From NCBI RefSeq assembly GCF_005153485.1, contig NZ_CP039740.1, positions 806,001 to 870,000 of the forward strand: DNA of 64,000 bases, given 5' to 3'. Position 1 is the first letter of the stretch. Every line of letters begins with the position of its first letter. Positions 36,088 through 43,532 of the stretch are shown piece by piece. The notes under the pieces are model-generated. The model was not told the DNA's origin, ran no database searches, and saw only the letters and a program-made list of their open reading frames with translations. Made by a program: the position numbers and the translations under genes. Origin of the DNA: Pseudolabrys sp. FHR47. GTDB taxonomy: Bacteria > Pseudomonadota > Alphaproteobacteria > Rhizobiales > Xanthobacteraceae.

Positions 36088-36438
36088 CTAGTCGTTCCGG
36101 TTTGGATCGCGGACAACGCCCGCAGCCCGCATCACGTTGAGGACGCCGGCGGCGAAGCCGAGCAGCAGAAACACGATCAGCCCCCAGGGCGAAATGCCGA
36201 GCCAGCGGTCGATGAGCCAGCCGATCATCGCCCCCACAAGTACGCCAGCGACCAGTTCGGAAGACAGCCTGAAACCGCGGGCGAACCCGGCGGCGTTGTT
36301 CGCGGTCTGCCGAGCACCAGCTTCTTGTTCGGAAGGCCGGTCGGCTTGCGCCAAGCGGTCGCCGAGACGCTGGAGTCTCGCGGAGAGAGCGGCTTCGTCG
36401 TCCGGAGGTAGGCCCTGATTCCGCGTGCCATCAGACAT
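36088..36438 (-). CDS. atpI: ATP synthase protein I
   Basis: 116 residues from ATG 36438 (MSDGTRNQG); much longer in-frame upstream codons cross the promoter and are rejected. A charged N-terminal half, then two membrane helices (ELVAGVLVGAMIGWLIDRWL, GLIVFLLLGFAAGVLNVMR). AtpI helps assemble the c-ring. First gene of the F0 operon. Confidence 0.92.
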   Translation of the reverse strand: MSDGTRNQGLPPDDEAALSARLQRLGDRLAQADRPSEQEAGARQTANNAAGFARGFRLSSELVAGVLVGAMIGWLIDRWLGISPWGLIVFLLLGFAAGVLNVMRAAGVVRDPNRND

Positions 36439-36496
36439 GCTTCTGACCCGCGATTTCGTGGGATTTTTGTGTACCGCCGCCCTTAAAGCCGCGCGG

Positions 36497-36525
36497 ACCA
36501 TACTGATCGACCCACCCCGAGTCAA
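36497..36525 (-). promoter_or_regulatory. Sigma-70-type promoter of the F0 operon
   Basis: On the minus strand TTGACT (36525-36520), a 17-base spacer and TATGGT (36502-36497), about 60 bases upstream of the atpI ATG. Good but not perfect match. Confidence 0.65.
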
Positions 36526-36719
36526 GGAATGGGGGCATTGCCGTAAACGTCTGATATTGCGTCGGAAAGTCGCGTTTCGAGGCGGCGTCAACAGGGCCGT
36601 TGGGTGCGATGCGGAAGGCGCCCTTGGACAACCTGCGAACCGGCGACGTGAGCCTGCCTTGTTGTGGTGGTAGCATTGGAATGTACGTAGGCGTTTCACG
36701 TCGAGCTCTGAGGATTCTC

Positions 36720-37187
36720 ATGCGATCAGCATTCGCCGTCCTTATCGCTGGTCTGCTTTTCGGGCCGATTGCCGCTAATGCGCAGGAGCTGCCGAAAGAT
36801 GCCGTACCGGCAGCCAACGGCCGTTTCAGTTTTGCGCCCACTGAGGGCGGCTATCTCCGGCTGGACAGCACGACCGGGCAGGTCAGCTTCTGCAGTCAGC
36901 GCACTGCCGGCTGGGCCTGCCAGCTCGTGCCGGACGATCGCGCCGCGCTCGATGCCGAGATCGCGCGGCTGCAAGACGAGATCAGCAAACTGAAAGCGGA
37001 GACGGCCCGGGCAGCGCCGCCGCGACCGCAGGCCGAACTGACACCGCGCGCCGGTAACGGAGACAGCGCGCTGCGTTTCCCCACCCGCGAGGAAATGGAA
37101 AGAGCCCGTGCCGCGGTCGAGCGGGCGTGGCGGCGCATGGTCGAGATGATCTACGATTTCCAGAAAGACGTGACGAAGAAGGACTAG
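36720..37187 (+). CDS. Small secreted protein with coiled coil
   Basis: 155 residues from ATG 36720 with GAGGATTCTC upstream. Signal peptide MRSAFAVLIAGLLFGPIAA, cleavage after ANA. A central GGYLRLDSTTGQVSFC and WACQLVPDDR with two cysteines, then a coiled coil (about 75-97, EIARLQDEISKLKAE), a Pro-rich linker and a charged C-terminal helix. Periplasmic; function unknown. An in-frame upstream start at 36600 would hide the signal. Confidence 0.78.
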   Translation: MRSAFAVLIAGLLFGPIAANAQELPKDAVPAANGRFSFAPTEGGYLRLDSTTGQVSFCSQRTAGWACQLVPDDRAALDAEIARLQDEISKLKAETARAAPPRPQAELTPRAGNGDSALRFPTREEMERARAAVERAWRRMVEMIYDFQKDVTKKD

Positions 37188-37198
37188 CGGTTCCTCGC

Positions 37199-37660
37199 AT
37201 GGCAGGCCGCCTCTCACCCATTAGCGAAGCCACGGTGCAGGTGGTCTTCAGCGCAACCTTGCGCGTCGATACGCGCGGGAGCGGGTTTACCGACATCTCA
37301 AATGCCGCCCGCGACTTCATCGCGCAGGCCGGCGCCGGCGAGGGCACTCTGTTCGCGTTTCTGCGTCATACCTCGGCGTCGCTGACCATCCAGGAGAACG
37401 CCGATCCCGATGTGCAGACCGATCTGACCACCGCGCTCGACCGGTTGGCACTCGAAGCTGCGCCGTGGATTCACGATGCCGAAGGCCCGGATGACATGCC
37501 GGCGCATGTGAAGGCCATGCTCAACGGCGTGTCGCTGCATGTGCCGGTTACGAATGGCCAGCTCGCGCTCGGCACCTGGCAGGGGATTTATCTGGTCGAG
37601 CACCGGCGTGCGCCGCATTCGCGCGAAATCATTTTTCAGTTCGTCGGCAGCCGGAAATAG
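37199..37660 (+). CDS. YjbQ/UPF0047 family protein
   Basis: 153 residues from ATG 37199, in the YjbQ family (secondary thiamine-phosphate synthase-like; some members show weak thiamin phosphate synthase activity). Seen: FLRHTSASLTIQENADPDV, HMP-like DDMPAHVKAML and GTWQGIYLVEHR, the conserved His/Glu-rich core. The in-frame upstream codon at 37127 overlaps the previous gene and is less likely. Confidence 0.93.
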   Translation: MAGRLSPISEATVQVVFSATLRVDTRGSGFTDISNAARDFIAQAGAGEGTLFAFLRHTSASLTIQENADPDVQTDLTTALDRLALEAAPWIHDAEGPDDMPAHVKAMLNGVSLHVPVTNGQLALGTWQGIYLVEHRRAPHSREIIFQFVGSRK

Positions 37661-37670
37661 CATTCGCTGC

Positions 37671-38039
37671 TCAGAAGCCGGTGAGTCGGAATATCAGCGC
37701 CAGCGCCCACATGCCGATGGAAATGGCCGAGGTCCACAGTGCGAAGGTGAGGTAGGTCTCGCGCAGCACGGTGGCGCTTGCCCATTGCGCCTGCGCGGCC
37801 GGCGGGCGCTTATCCTCCGGCAGGTACAGCCACAGCTCGGTCTTTTGGTAGGGCTTGGTCAGCGCCTCGCGCGCCTTGTAGATCAGCGTGAGGGCCATGA
37901 CCGCGGTCATTGTGCCGCCGGTCTGGAAGGCAAGCCGCGCGTCGAACGACATCCCGATCATGACGCAGAAGATGGCCAGCGAACCGAAGAGGCAGGCGCG
38001 TTGCACCACCTCATAGGCGACTCGCCGCATCGGCTCCAT
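37671..38039 (-). CDS. Small membrane protein, paralog of the gene at 38129
   Basis: 122 residues from ATG 38039 (upstream ATG 38078 possible). Hydrophobic segments at about 10-30, 33-50 and 95-118. Aligns by eye with the next upstream gene: IGMSFDARLAF versus IGFSFEPALAL, and TELWLYLPEDKRP versus CEVWQALEPDERP. No named family recognised. Convergent with the YjbQ gene. Confidence 0.75.
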   Translation of the reverse strand: MEPMRRVAYEVVQRACLFGSLAIFCVMIGMSFDARLAFQTGGTMTAVMALTLIYKAREALTKPYQKTELWLYLPEDKRPPAAQAQWASATVLRETYLTFALWTSAISIGMWALALIFRLTGF

Positions 38040-38128
38040 GGTCGTGCTCGTCTTAATCCGGTTCCGGCCCCTAAGCATAGCGCGGGTTCCGGGGAAATCG
38101 TCCTCACAAACGGGTGTGCTGGCCTCGG

Positions 38129-38509
38129 TCAGACCCCGGAAAAGCCGAAGGTCAGGGAAACCGCAAGGCCCGACCCATAGAGCGTAACCGCCGTTCCCGC
38201 GGCGGATTTGGCAAAGCGCAGCATCTGGTCCTGCAGCGACGTGAGCGCGAAACGAATGCCGTGGGCGCCGGCCGGGCGTTCGTCCGGCTCAAGCGCCTGC
38301 CAGACCTCGCAGTGGCGGAAACGGTCCTCGGTCAGGCGCGAGGCCCGGACCAACTGGACCACGGCAAAAAGCAGGGCAACCGAGGCGCCGATATCGAGCG
38401 CCAGCGCCGGCTCGAAACTGAAGCCGATCATCAGGGTGACCGCGGCCACGGCGAAAAAACCGGCGTCGCGGAGAAGGGTAAAACGGGCATAACGTTCGCA
38501 TGGGTTCAT
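38129..38509 (-). CDS. Small membrane protein, paralog of the gene at 37671
   Basis: 126 residues from ATG 38509, which has AGGAG 8 bases upstream. Same layout as its neighbour: an N-terminal charged segment, two hydrophobic helices, a central cytosolic-looking stretch (DRFRHCEVWQALEPDERP) and a C-terminal helix. The pair probably arose by tandem duplication. Function unknown. Confidence 0.78.
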   Translation of the reverse strand: MNPCERYARFTLLRDAGFFAVAAVTLMIGFSFEPALALDIGASVALLFAVVQLVRASRLTEDRFRHCEVWQALEPDERPAGAHGIRFALTSLQDQMLRFAKSAAGTAVTLYGSGLAVSLTFGFSGV

Positions 38510-38682
38510 GGCGTGTCTCCTGTCGAAGAGCCCACCCCCGGCGATTTTCTCCCGGCCCAGATTTCTGCAATTTATATGCCAGCCAACAAGCGGTCTGCCC
38601 GGGCTTCGGCAAGCACAACACCGTGATCGGTCGTCCGTTCCGCGGGCCGGGCGCCCGATCGCGGCACTCCGGCGCCCGCGGC

Positions 38683-39009
38683 TTACAGGCCGTATTCGAG
38701 GAAATTCCCCATCGCCGGCAGCGTCAGTAGCGCCGTGCCTGCGAGCCAGATCCACAAGGATGTGGGCGTCGAGTCGTCTTTGGCGCTGGAAAAGCGCTCG
38801 TAGATCGCGGCCGGGATGCCGGCGAGGATGATCGTGCCGGTCGACACCATCAGCGAGGAAAACATCAGGGTCAGCCCTGTCGAACCGAACAGAAGCGCGG
38901 GCGCCAGGATTTGCACATGGATCAGCGCGAACAACAGCGCGAGCTGATTGAAGATGCCGTTGATCATGCCGAAGAAGGCAATGCCGATATAGAAAGCGTT
39001 CTTGCTCAT
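38683..39009 (-). CDS. Hypothetical membrane protein
   Basis: 108 residues from ATG 39009, which overlaps the stop of the YggT-like gene by four bases. Three hydrophobic segments (AFYIGIAFFGMINGIFNQLA, LTLMFSSLMVSTGTIILAG, LWIWLAGTALLTLPAMGNFL). No family recognised. Translational coupling to the YggT-like gene suggests a joint role. Confidence 0.72.
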   Translation of the reverse strand: MSKNAFYIGIAFFGMINGIFNQLALLFALIHVQILAPALLFGSTGLTLMFSSLMVSTGTIILAGIPAAIYERFSSAKDDSTPTSLWIWLAGTALLTLPAMGNFLEYGL

Positions 39010-39317
39010 TGTGCCAGCCCCGACTTCGGAACCGCGCCCATGAGCAGGAACAAATAGAGCAGCCCGACGCGCAGCCAGAACAGCCAGACAAAGCCGAACA
39101 GCCATACGATCACCGGCGGCGCCGCCTTCGGTGTTACATAAGCGAACAACGCCACGAACGGATCGGTCAGGCGGCAGAAGAAACGCCAGATGTAATTCGT
39201 CGAGTCCGCATCGACGAACAGGCCGAGCAGCACACGGCCGAGCATGGTGTACATCACCACCGCGAGCGCGAAGTTCGGCAGTTGATAGATCCAGAAGGAC
39301 GGGTTGCTGAAATCCAC
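39006..39317 (-). CDS. YggT-like small membrane protein
   Basis: 103 residues. Two to three hydrophobic segments, with LTDPFVALFAYVTPKAAPP and GFVWLFWLRVGLLYLFLLMG, resembling YggT repeats (role in osmotic stress or division-associated membrane functions in other bacteria, not proven here). First of a two-gene unit with the overlapping downstream ORF. Confidence 0.65.
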   Translation of the reverse strand: MDFSNPSFWIYQLPNFALAVVMYTMLGRVLLGLFVDADSTNYIWRFFCRLTDPFVALFAYVTPKAAPPVIVWLFGFVWLFWLRVGLLYLFLLMGAVPKSGLAQ

Positions 39318-39376
39318 GGGCCGGCTTTCCCTTCGGTGTTATTCGACAATGGCAAGCGACACGCGCTGCCGCAACC

Positions 39377-39411
39377 CATAAAAAAGCGGGGCCCCGAAGG
39401 GCCCCGCTCCA
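39377..39411 (-). terminator. Rho-independent terminator after the symporter gene
   Basis: Stem AGCGGGGCCC/GGGCCCCGCT with a short GAA-type loop and a run of six T on the minus strand, 20-55 bases beyond the SSS symporter stop. Confidence 0.88.
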
Positions 39412-39430
39412 GTTGGGATCGTAGCTTCGA

Positions 39431-41404
39431 TCAGGTCTTTTCCTGGAGAACCGTACGCCCACGGGGCTTGCGGATCTCGTCGACATAGGCCTGCATTTCC
39501 TTGGACGGCTCCTTGCCCATCAGGCTGACCACGTAGATGACCAGGAAGCCGACCGGCATGCCGAGCAGACCGCAGGCGATGTTGGTCAGGCCGAACCAGC
39601 CGACCTTGTTCGCGAGCGGATGCGAGACGAGCACCCAGCTGTCCATGGCGCCAGGAGCAGCCATCGCCTTGGCAAGATCAACCAGCGGCAGACCCGTGGC
39701 CGGGTTGGCGAGCGACGACATACCGAAGTACGCCACGCCGGCTCCCGGGAAGTAACGGGTCACGACGAGGTAGAAGATGCACAGGCCGAAACCTGCGATC
39801 ATGCCAGCCACCGCGCCTGCTGCCGTGGTCCGCTTCCACCAGACGCCCATGATGAGCGCCGGGAAGTTGCCGGCCATTGCAAGCGAGAACGCCCAGCCGA
39901 CCATCGCGAGGATGTCACCCGGCCGCGTCGAAGCGGTCCAGGCGGCAGCCACGGCGACGACCAGCAGCAGGATGCGGGCGACGAGCAGACGGCGCACCGT
40001 CGGCGCGCTCGGGTCGACCATCTTGTAGTAGACGTCGTGCGAGAGCGCGTTGGCGATGGCCAGCAGCAGGCCGTCGGCGGTCGACAGCGCGGCGGCGAGA
40101 CCGCCGGCGGCGACCAGACCCGAGATCACGTACGGCAGGCCCGCGATCTCCGGCGTGGAGAGCACGATCACGTCCGTGTTGATCACGAAGTCCTGCAGAC
40201 GGACGACGCCCGGATGCCCGGCGATCGCCTTACAGGCGGCGACGATGGCATCGATCGAGGCGGCGTTTTGTCCGCAGATCTTGATCAGACCGAGTTCGCC
40301 CCAGGTGAACATCCAGGGGCGGACCTGTGTCAGATCACGGCCGATGATGTTGGTGTACACCTCCAGCTTCGAGAACGCGGCGTAAGCAGGCGCCGAGAAG
40401 TAAAGCAGGAAGATGAACAGCAACGACCAAGCGACCGACTGACGCGCCTCACGCACGGTGGGCGTGGTGAAGTAACGCATCAGAATGTGCGGCAGCGACG
40501 CCGTGCCGACCATCATGCAGAGGATGATGGCGAAGAAGTTCAGCGGCGTGTAGTTGAGGAACGGCGCGATGTGCGGTTTGAGGTTGGCCGCGGTGGCCAG
40601 ACCGGAGGCGATCATCTGCTGTTCGCGGGCAGTGATGTCGGCGATAGCGTTGCCATACGTCAGTTCCGGGATCGGAATGCCGTACTTCTTGGTCGACAGG
40701 ATGATGATCGGCGTTAGATAGGCGATGATGAGCACGATGTACTGGGCGATCTGCGTCCAGGTCACCGCGCGCATGCCGCCGAGCATCGAGCAGAGCAGGA
40801 TGCCGGCGAGACCCGCGAACACCGCGACTTCGAACGGCATGCCGAGGAAGCGCGAGGCGATGATGCCCGTGCCGAAGATCTGCGCGGTCACATAAGTGAA
40901 CGAGCAGCACACCAGCACGATCACGGCCACCATGCGTGCCGTATTGCCGCCGAAGCGGAACGCCATGAAGTCCGGAACCGTGTAGGCGCCGAACTTGCGC
41001 AGATAGGGGCCGATGAGGATCGACACCAGCACGAAGCCGCCGGTCCAGCCGAGCACCCAGGCCAGGCCGTCATAGCCGAGCAGGAAGAGGGTGCCGGCCA
41101 TGCCGACGAACGATGCCGCCGACATCCAGTCGGCGCCGGTCGCCATGCCGTTGTAGAGCGCCGGAACGCGGCGGCCTGCGACGTAATATTCCGACACTTC
41201 GGCGGTGCGCGACATCACGCCGATGACGGCGTAAACGATGATCGTGAAGGCGACGAAAAGGTAGCCGAGGATTTTGTTCGGCACGCCAACCTGTTCGAGG
41301 ATGGCGAGCAGAATGATGAAGGCCAGGAAGCCGCCAGTGTACGTGGCGTACATTCGGCCCAGGTTTTTGATGAAATCCGAGCTTCCGCCCGTTGCTGTTG
41401 TCAT
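39431..41404 (-). CDS. Sodium:solute symporter, acetate/carboxylate (ActP-like) type
   Basis: 657 residues from ATG 41404, SSS family with about 13 membrane helices. Seen: EYYVAGRRVPALYNGMATGADWMSAASF in pieces near 70-100 (sodium-site region of the family), GGMRAVTWTQIAQY and a STADGLLLAIANALSHD segment. Members beside DUF4212 proteins import acetate and short carboxylates. It follows the DUF4212 gene by 10 bp, and the SSS-fused kinase and LuxR regulator are close by. Confidence 0.93.
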   Translation of the reverse strand: MTTATGGSSDFIKNLGRMYATYTGGFLAFIILLAILEQVGVPNKILGYLFVAFTIIVYAVIGVMSRTAEVSEYYVAGRRVPALYNGMATGADWMSAASFVGMAGTLFLLGYDGLAWVLGWTGGFVLVSILIGPYLRKFGAYTVPDFMAFRFGGNTARMVAVIVLVCCSFTYVTAQIFGTGIIASRFLGMPFEVAVFAGLAGILLCSMLGGMRAVTWTQIAQYIVLIIAYLTPIIILSTKKYGIPIPELTYGNAIADITAREQQMIASGLATAANLKPHIAPFLNYTPLNFFAIILCMMVGTASLPHILMRYFTTPTVREARQSVAWSLLFIFLLYFSAPAYAAFSKLEVYTNIIGRDLTQVRPWMFTWGELGLIKICGQNAASIDAIVAACKAIAGHPGVVRLQDFVINTDVIVLSTPEIAGLPYVISGLVAAGGLAAALSTADGLLLAIANALSHDVYYKMVDPSAPTVRRLLVARILLLVVAVAAAWTASTRPGDILAMVGWAFSLAMAGNFPALIMGVWWKRTTAAGAVAGMIAGFGLCIFYLVVTRYFPGAGVAYFGMSSLANPATGLPLVDLAKAMAAPGAMDSWVLVSHPLANKVGWFGLTNIACGLLGMPVGFLVIYVVSLMGKEPSKEMQAYVDEIRKPRGRTVLQEKT

Positions 41405-41414
41405 GTTGGCCCCC

Positions 41415-41699
41415 TTATTCGTCTTCGGCGACGCCGTGTTCGCGATCGATGGCGTTCTGCTGTCTGGCAAACATGAACAGCATGACCACGAAGGCGATCA
41501 GCGAGCCCTGCGCAGCCATATAGAAGCCGAGCGGGAAGTTGAGGATCGGGATGGTGATCTTGTTCAGCGGGACCACGAACATGTGGACCACGTAACCGAA
41601 GAAGAACCACAGGCCGAGATGCGTAAGCATCAGGCGTGTCGTCTTGTCCCAGTGTGCCTTGTCGTTATCGCTTGTTGTCGAGTTTGTTGGTGAACTCAT
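41415..41699 (-). CDS. DUF4212 small subunit of SSS symporter
   Basis: 94 residues with two membrane helices (LGLWFFFGYVVHMFVVPL and GFYMAAQGSLIAFVVMLFMF), the DUF4212 pattern, including AHWDKTTRLM near the N-terminus. Nearly always encoded just before an acetate-type SSS permease, as here. ATG 41699 has GGGAGAGG upstream. Confidence 0.93.
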   Translation of the reverse strand: MSSPTNSTTSDNDKAHWDKTTRLMLTHLGLWFFFGYVVHMFVVPLNKITIPILNFPLGFYMAAQGSLIAFVVMLFMFARQQNAIDREHGVAEDE

Positions 41700-41996
41700 G
41701 GGTCGCTGCCTCTCCCTCGAAAGGCCGTCCGCCAGGCGGCGGATCGGGCATTGTTGAAGTTCTGAGGGGAGCCGACGAAAAAAATGGTGCGGCATCCCCC
41801 CAAGCTGCCGCTCACGCTCCGCTCTTTCGGCGGACTTGTCGTAAAGGAAAGGTAACACCGCGACTTAGCGAGTCTTTATACTACTTTAGGACTATCCAAT
41901 GGGATTTTGCCTATGATTCAACTGATGTTTTTTGATAGAATTCATTTCGCAACTGCGAAAGAAACAGTTTCAACGGCGACATAGAAAAACAAACAG
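41700..41996. promoter_or_regulatory. AT-rich divergent control region of the symporter operon
   Basis: A 297-bp gap, with bases 41850-41990 unusually AT-rich for this genome. It must carry the promoter of the DUF4212-SSS operon. The inverted repeat TTCGCA-AC-TGCGAA at 41947-41960 is a candidate operator. I could not fix a single promoter. Confidence 0.5.
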
Positions 41997-42605
41997 ATGG
42001 CTCTCTCGGATATTTTCCGTCGTCGCCCCGCGGTCCGCGACCGCGATGCGCTCGCCGACTTCATCGATCGCAACGCCGCCTTTCTGATTCAGAAGGCCAT
42101 CTACGAATATTCACGCGCGCGCGCCGGCCATTACGCGAAGGTGCTGTTCAAGGAGCCGGGTTTTCACGCGGCGGTCGAGGTGTCGCGCTGGCGCGCTTAT
42201 CCGCTCGGCCTCGCGATGGTGGCGGAAGTCGTCTATGCGGTTCTCGCCCGCGAGGACCAGCCGCCAACGCAGGAGGACTTCGACGCGCTGACGTCGCTGG
42301 TCCTGTCCGTGTTCGATCGCTATCCGGTGCCGGAAGCCATCGGCCGGGACGACTGGCAGGTCCTGCGCGCCGACCTCGAGCAGCGGCTCAAGCAGATCGC
42401 GCTGCATCCGCCGAAGCGGGCCATGGATATTCCCGAGCCATTTGCCCAGCCGTATTTCGAACTGATGCCGATCCACGAAAAGCTGCGCGGGCGGGATCTG
42501 GAAACGACGCGCAATTATCTCAAGGTCACGTTGTGCAACATCCACGACGAACTGACCAAGGCCTCGGGCGGGCTGACCTTTCCGACGCTGGCCGCCGCGA
42601 GCTGA
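41997..42605 (+). CDS. Conserved hypothetical soluble protein
   Basis: 202 residues, no signal or membrane helix. Starts MALSDIFRRRPAVRDRDALA; aromatic-rich middle (EVSRWRAYPLGLAMVAEVVY) and C-terminal NYLKVTLCNIHDEL. Similar proteins are common in Rhizobiales but I do not know a function. Divergent from the symporter operon and followed by the response regulator gene, so it may belong to the same regulatory neighbourhood. Confidence 0.75.
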   Translation: MALSDIFRRRPAVRDRDALADFIDRNAAFLIQKAIYEYSRARAGHYAKVLFKEPGFHAAVEVSRWRAYPLGLAMVAEVVYAVLAREDQPPTQEDFDALTSLVLSVFDRYPVPEAIGRDDWQVLRADLEQRLKQIALHPPKRAMDIPEPFAQPYFELMPIHEKLRGRDLETTRNYLKVTLCNIHDELTKASGGLTFPTLAAAS

Positions 42606-42849
42606 TCCGGCGCCGCCCGGTCGGCCGTATCGCGTTGATGCTAAACCCCATTTCCGTTAAGTTGCGGTGCTACGGCGCCGACCGCCCGGCCAACGGAGCG
42701 AAGGCCCTTGCGGGGGCCGAGGTGGCTATTTAACAGGGCCAGTTGGGGCGGGATCGGCATTGAGCCTGCGGTTGCGGCTTGGCCGCCGGCTGGAGCCCTA
42801 GTGGCGGTGGCCGTCGGATCGACCGGCCGCGCGAGAGAAAGAGCGGATT

Positions 42850-43527
42850 GTGGAGAAAACCGAAACCTACAGACTGGTCATCGCCGACGACCATCCGCTG
42901 TTCCGCGGCGCCCTGCGCGAAGCCGTGTCCGGTCTGCTCGATCCCGCCGACATCCAGGAAGCGGGCACGTTCGATGAAGTCGTGTCGCTGCTCGACCGCG
43001 GCGGCGACACCGATCTGGTGCTGCTCGATCTCAGCATGCCCGGCGCGCGCGGTTTTTCCGGTCTGATGTATATCCGCGCCGAATATCCCGTGGTGCCGGT
43101 GATCGTGGTGTCGGCCAATGACGATCCCGCGGCGATCCGCCGCTGCATGGAATTCGGCGCCTCCGGCTTCATTCCGAAGACCTTGCCGGTCGAGGATATC
43201 CGCACGGCGATTTCCGACATTCTCAAAGGCGGCGTCTGGACGCCGGGCGATGTCGATCTGTCCGCCGGCTCCGACGCCGAAACCGCGGCGCTGATGGCGC
43301 GCATGGCGACGCTGACACCGCAGCAGGTGCGCGTGCTGATGATGCTGTCGGAGGGGCTTCTGAATAAACAGATCGCCTACCAGCTCGGCGTGTCGGAAGC
43401 GACGGTCAAGGCGCATGTCTCCGCGATCCTGCAGAAGCTCGGCGTCGAAAGCCGCACGCAGGCGGTGATCGCCGCCGCCAAGATCGAAGCCGGCCACTTC
43501 CCGCAAGGCGCAAGCGTCGAGGGGTAG
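42850..43527 (+). CDS. LuxR/FixJ-type response regulator (CrbR/ErdR-like)
   Basis: 225 residues, GTG start. Receiver domain with acidic pocket ADDHP (12-16), phosphoacceptor D60 in VLLDLSMPG and K110 in FIPK. LuxR-type helix-turn-helix near the C-terminus (LTPQQVRVLMMLSEGLLNKQ, GVSEATVKAHVSAILQKL). It converges on the SSS-fused hybrid kinase with 5 bp between stops. In CrbS/CrbR and MxtR/ErdR systems such a pair controls acetate uptake and activation; assignment by analogy. Confidence 0.9.
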   Translation: MEKTETYRLVIADDHPLFRGALREAVSGLLDPADIQEAGTFDEVVSLLDRGGDTDLVLLDLSMPGARGFSGLMYIRAEYPVVPVIVVSANDDPAAIRRCMEFGASGFIPKTLPVEDIRTAISDILKGGVWTPGDVDLSAGSDAETAALMARMATLTPQQVRVLMMLSEGLLNKQIAYQLGVSEATVKAHVSAILQKLGVESRTQAVIAAAKIEAGHFPQGASVEG

Positions 43528-43532
43528 AACCT

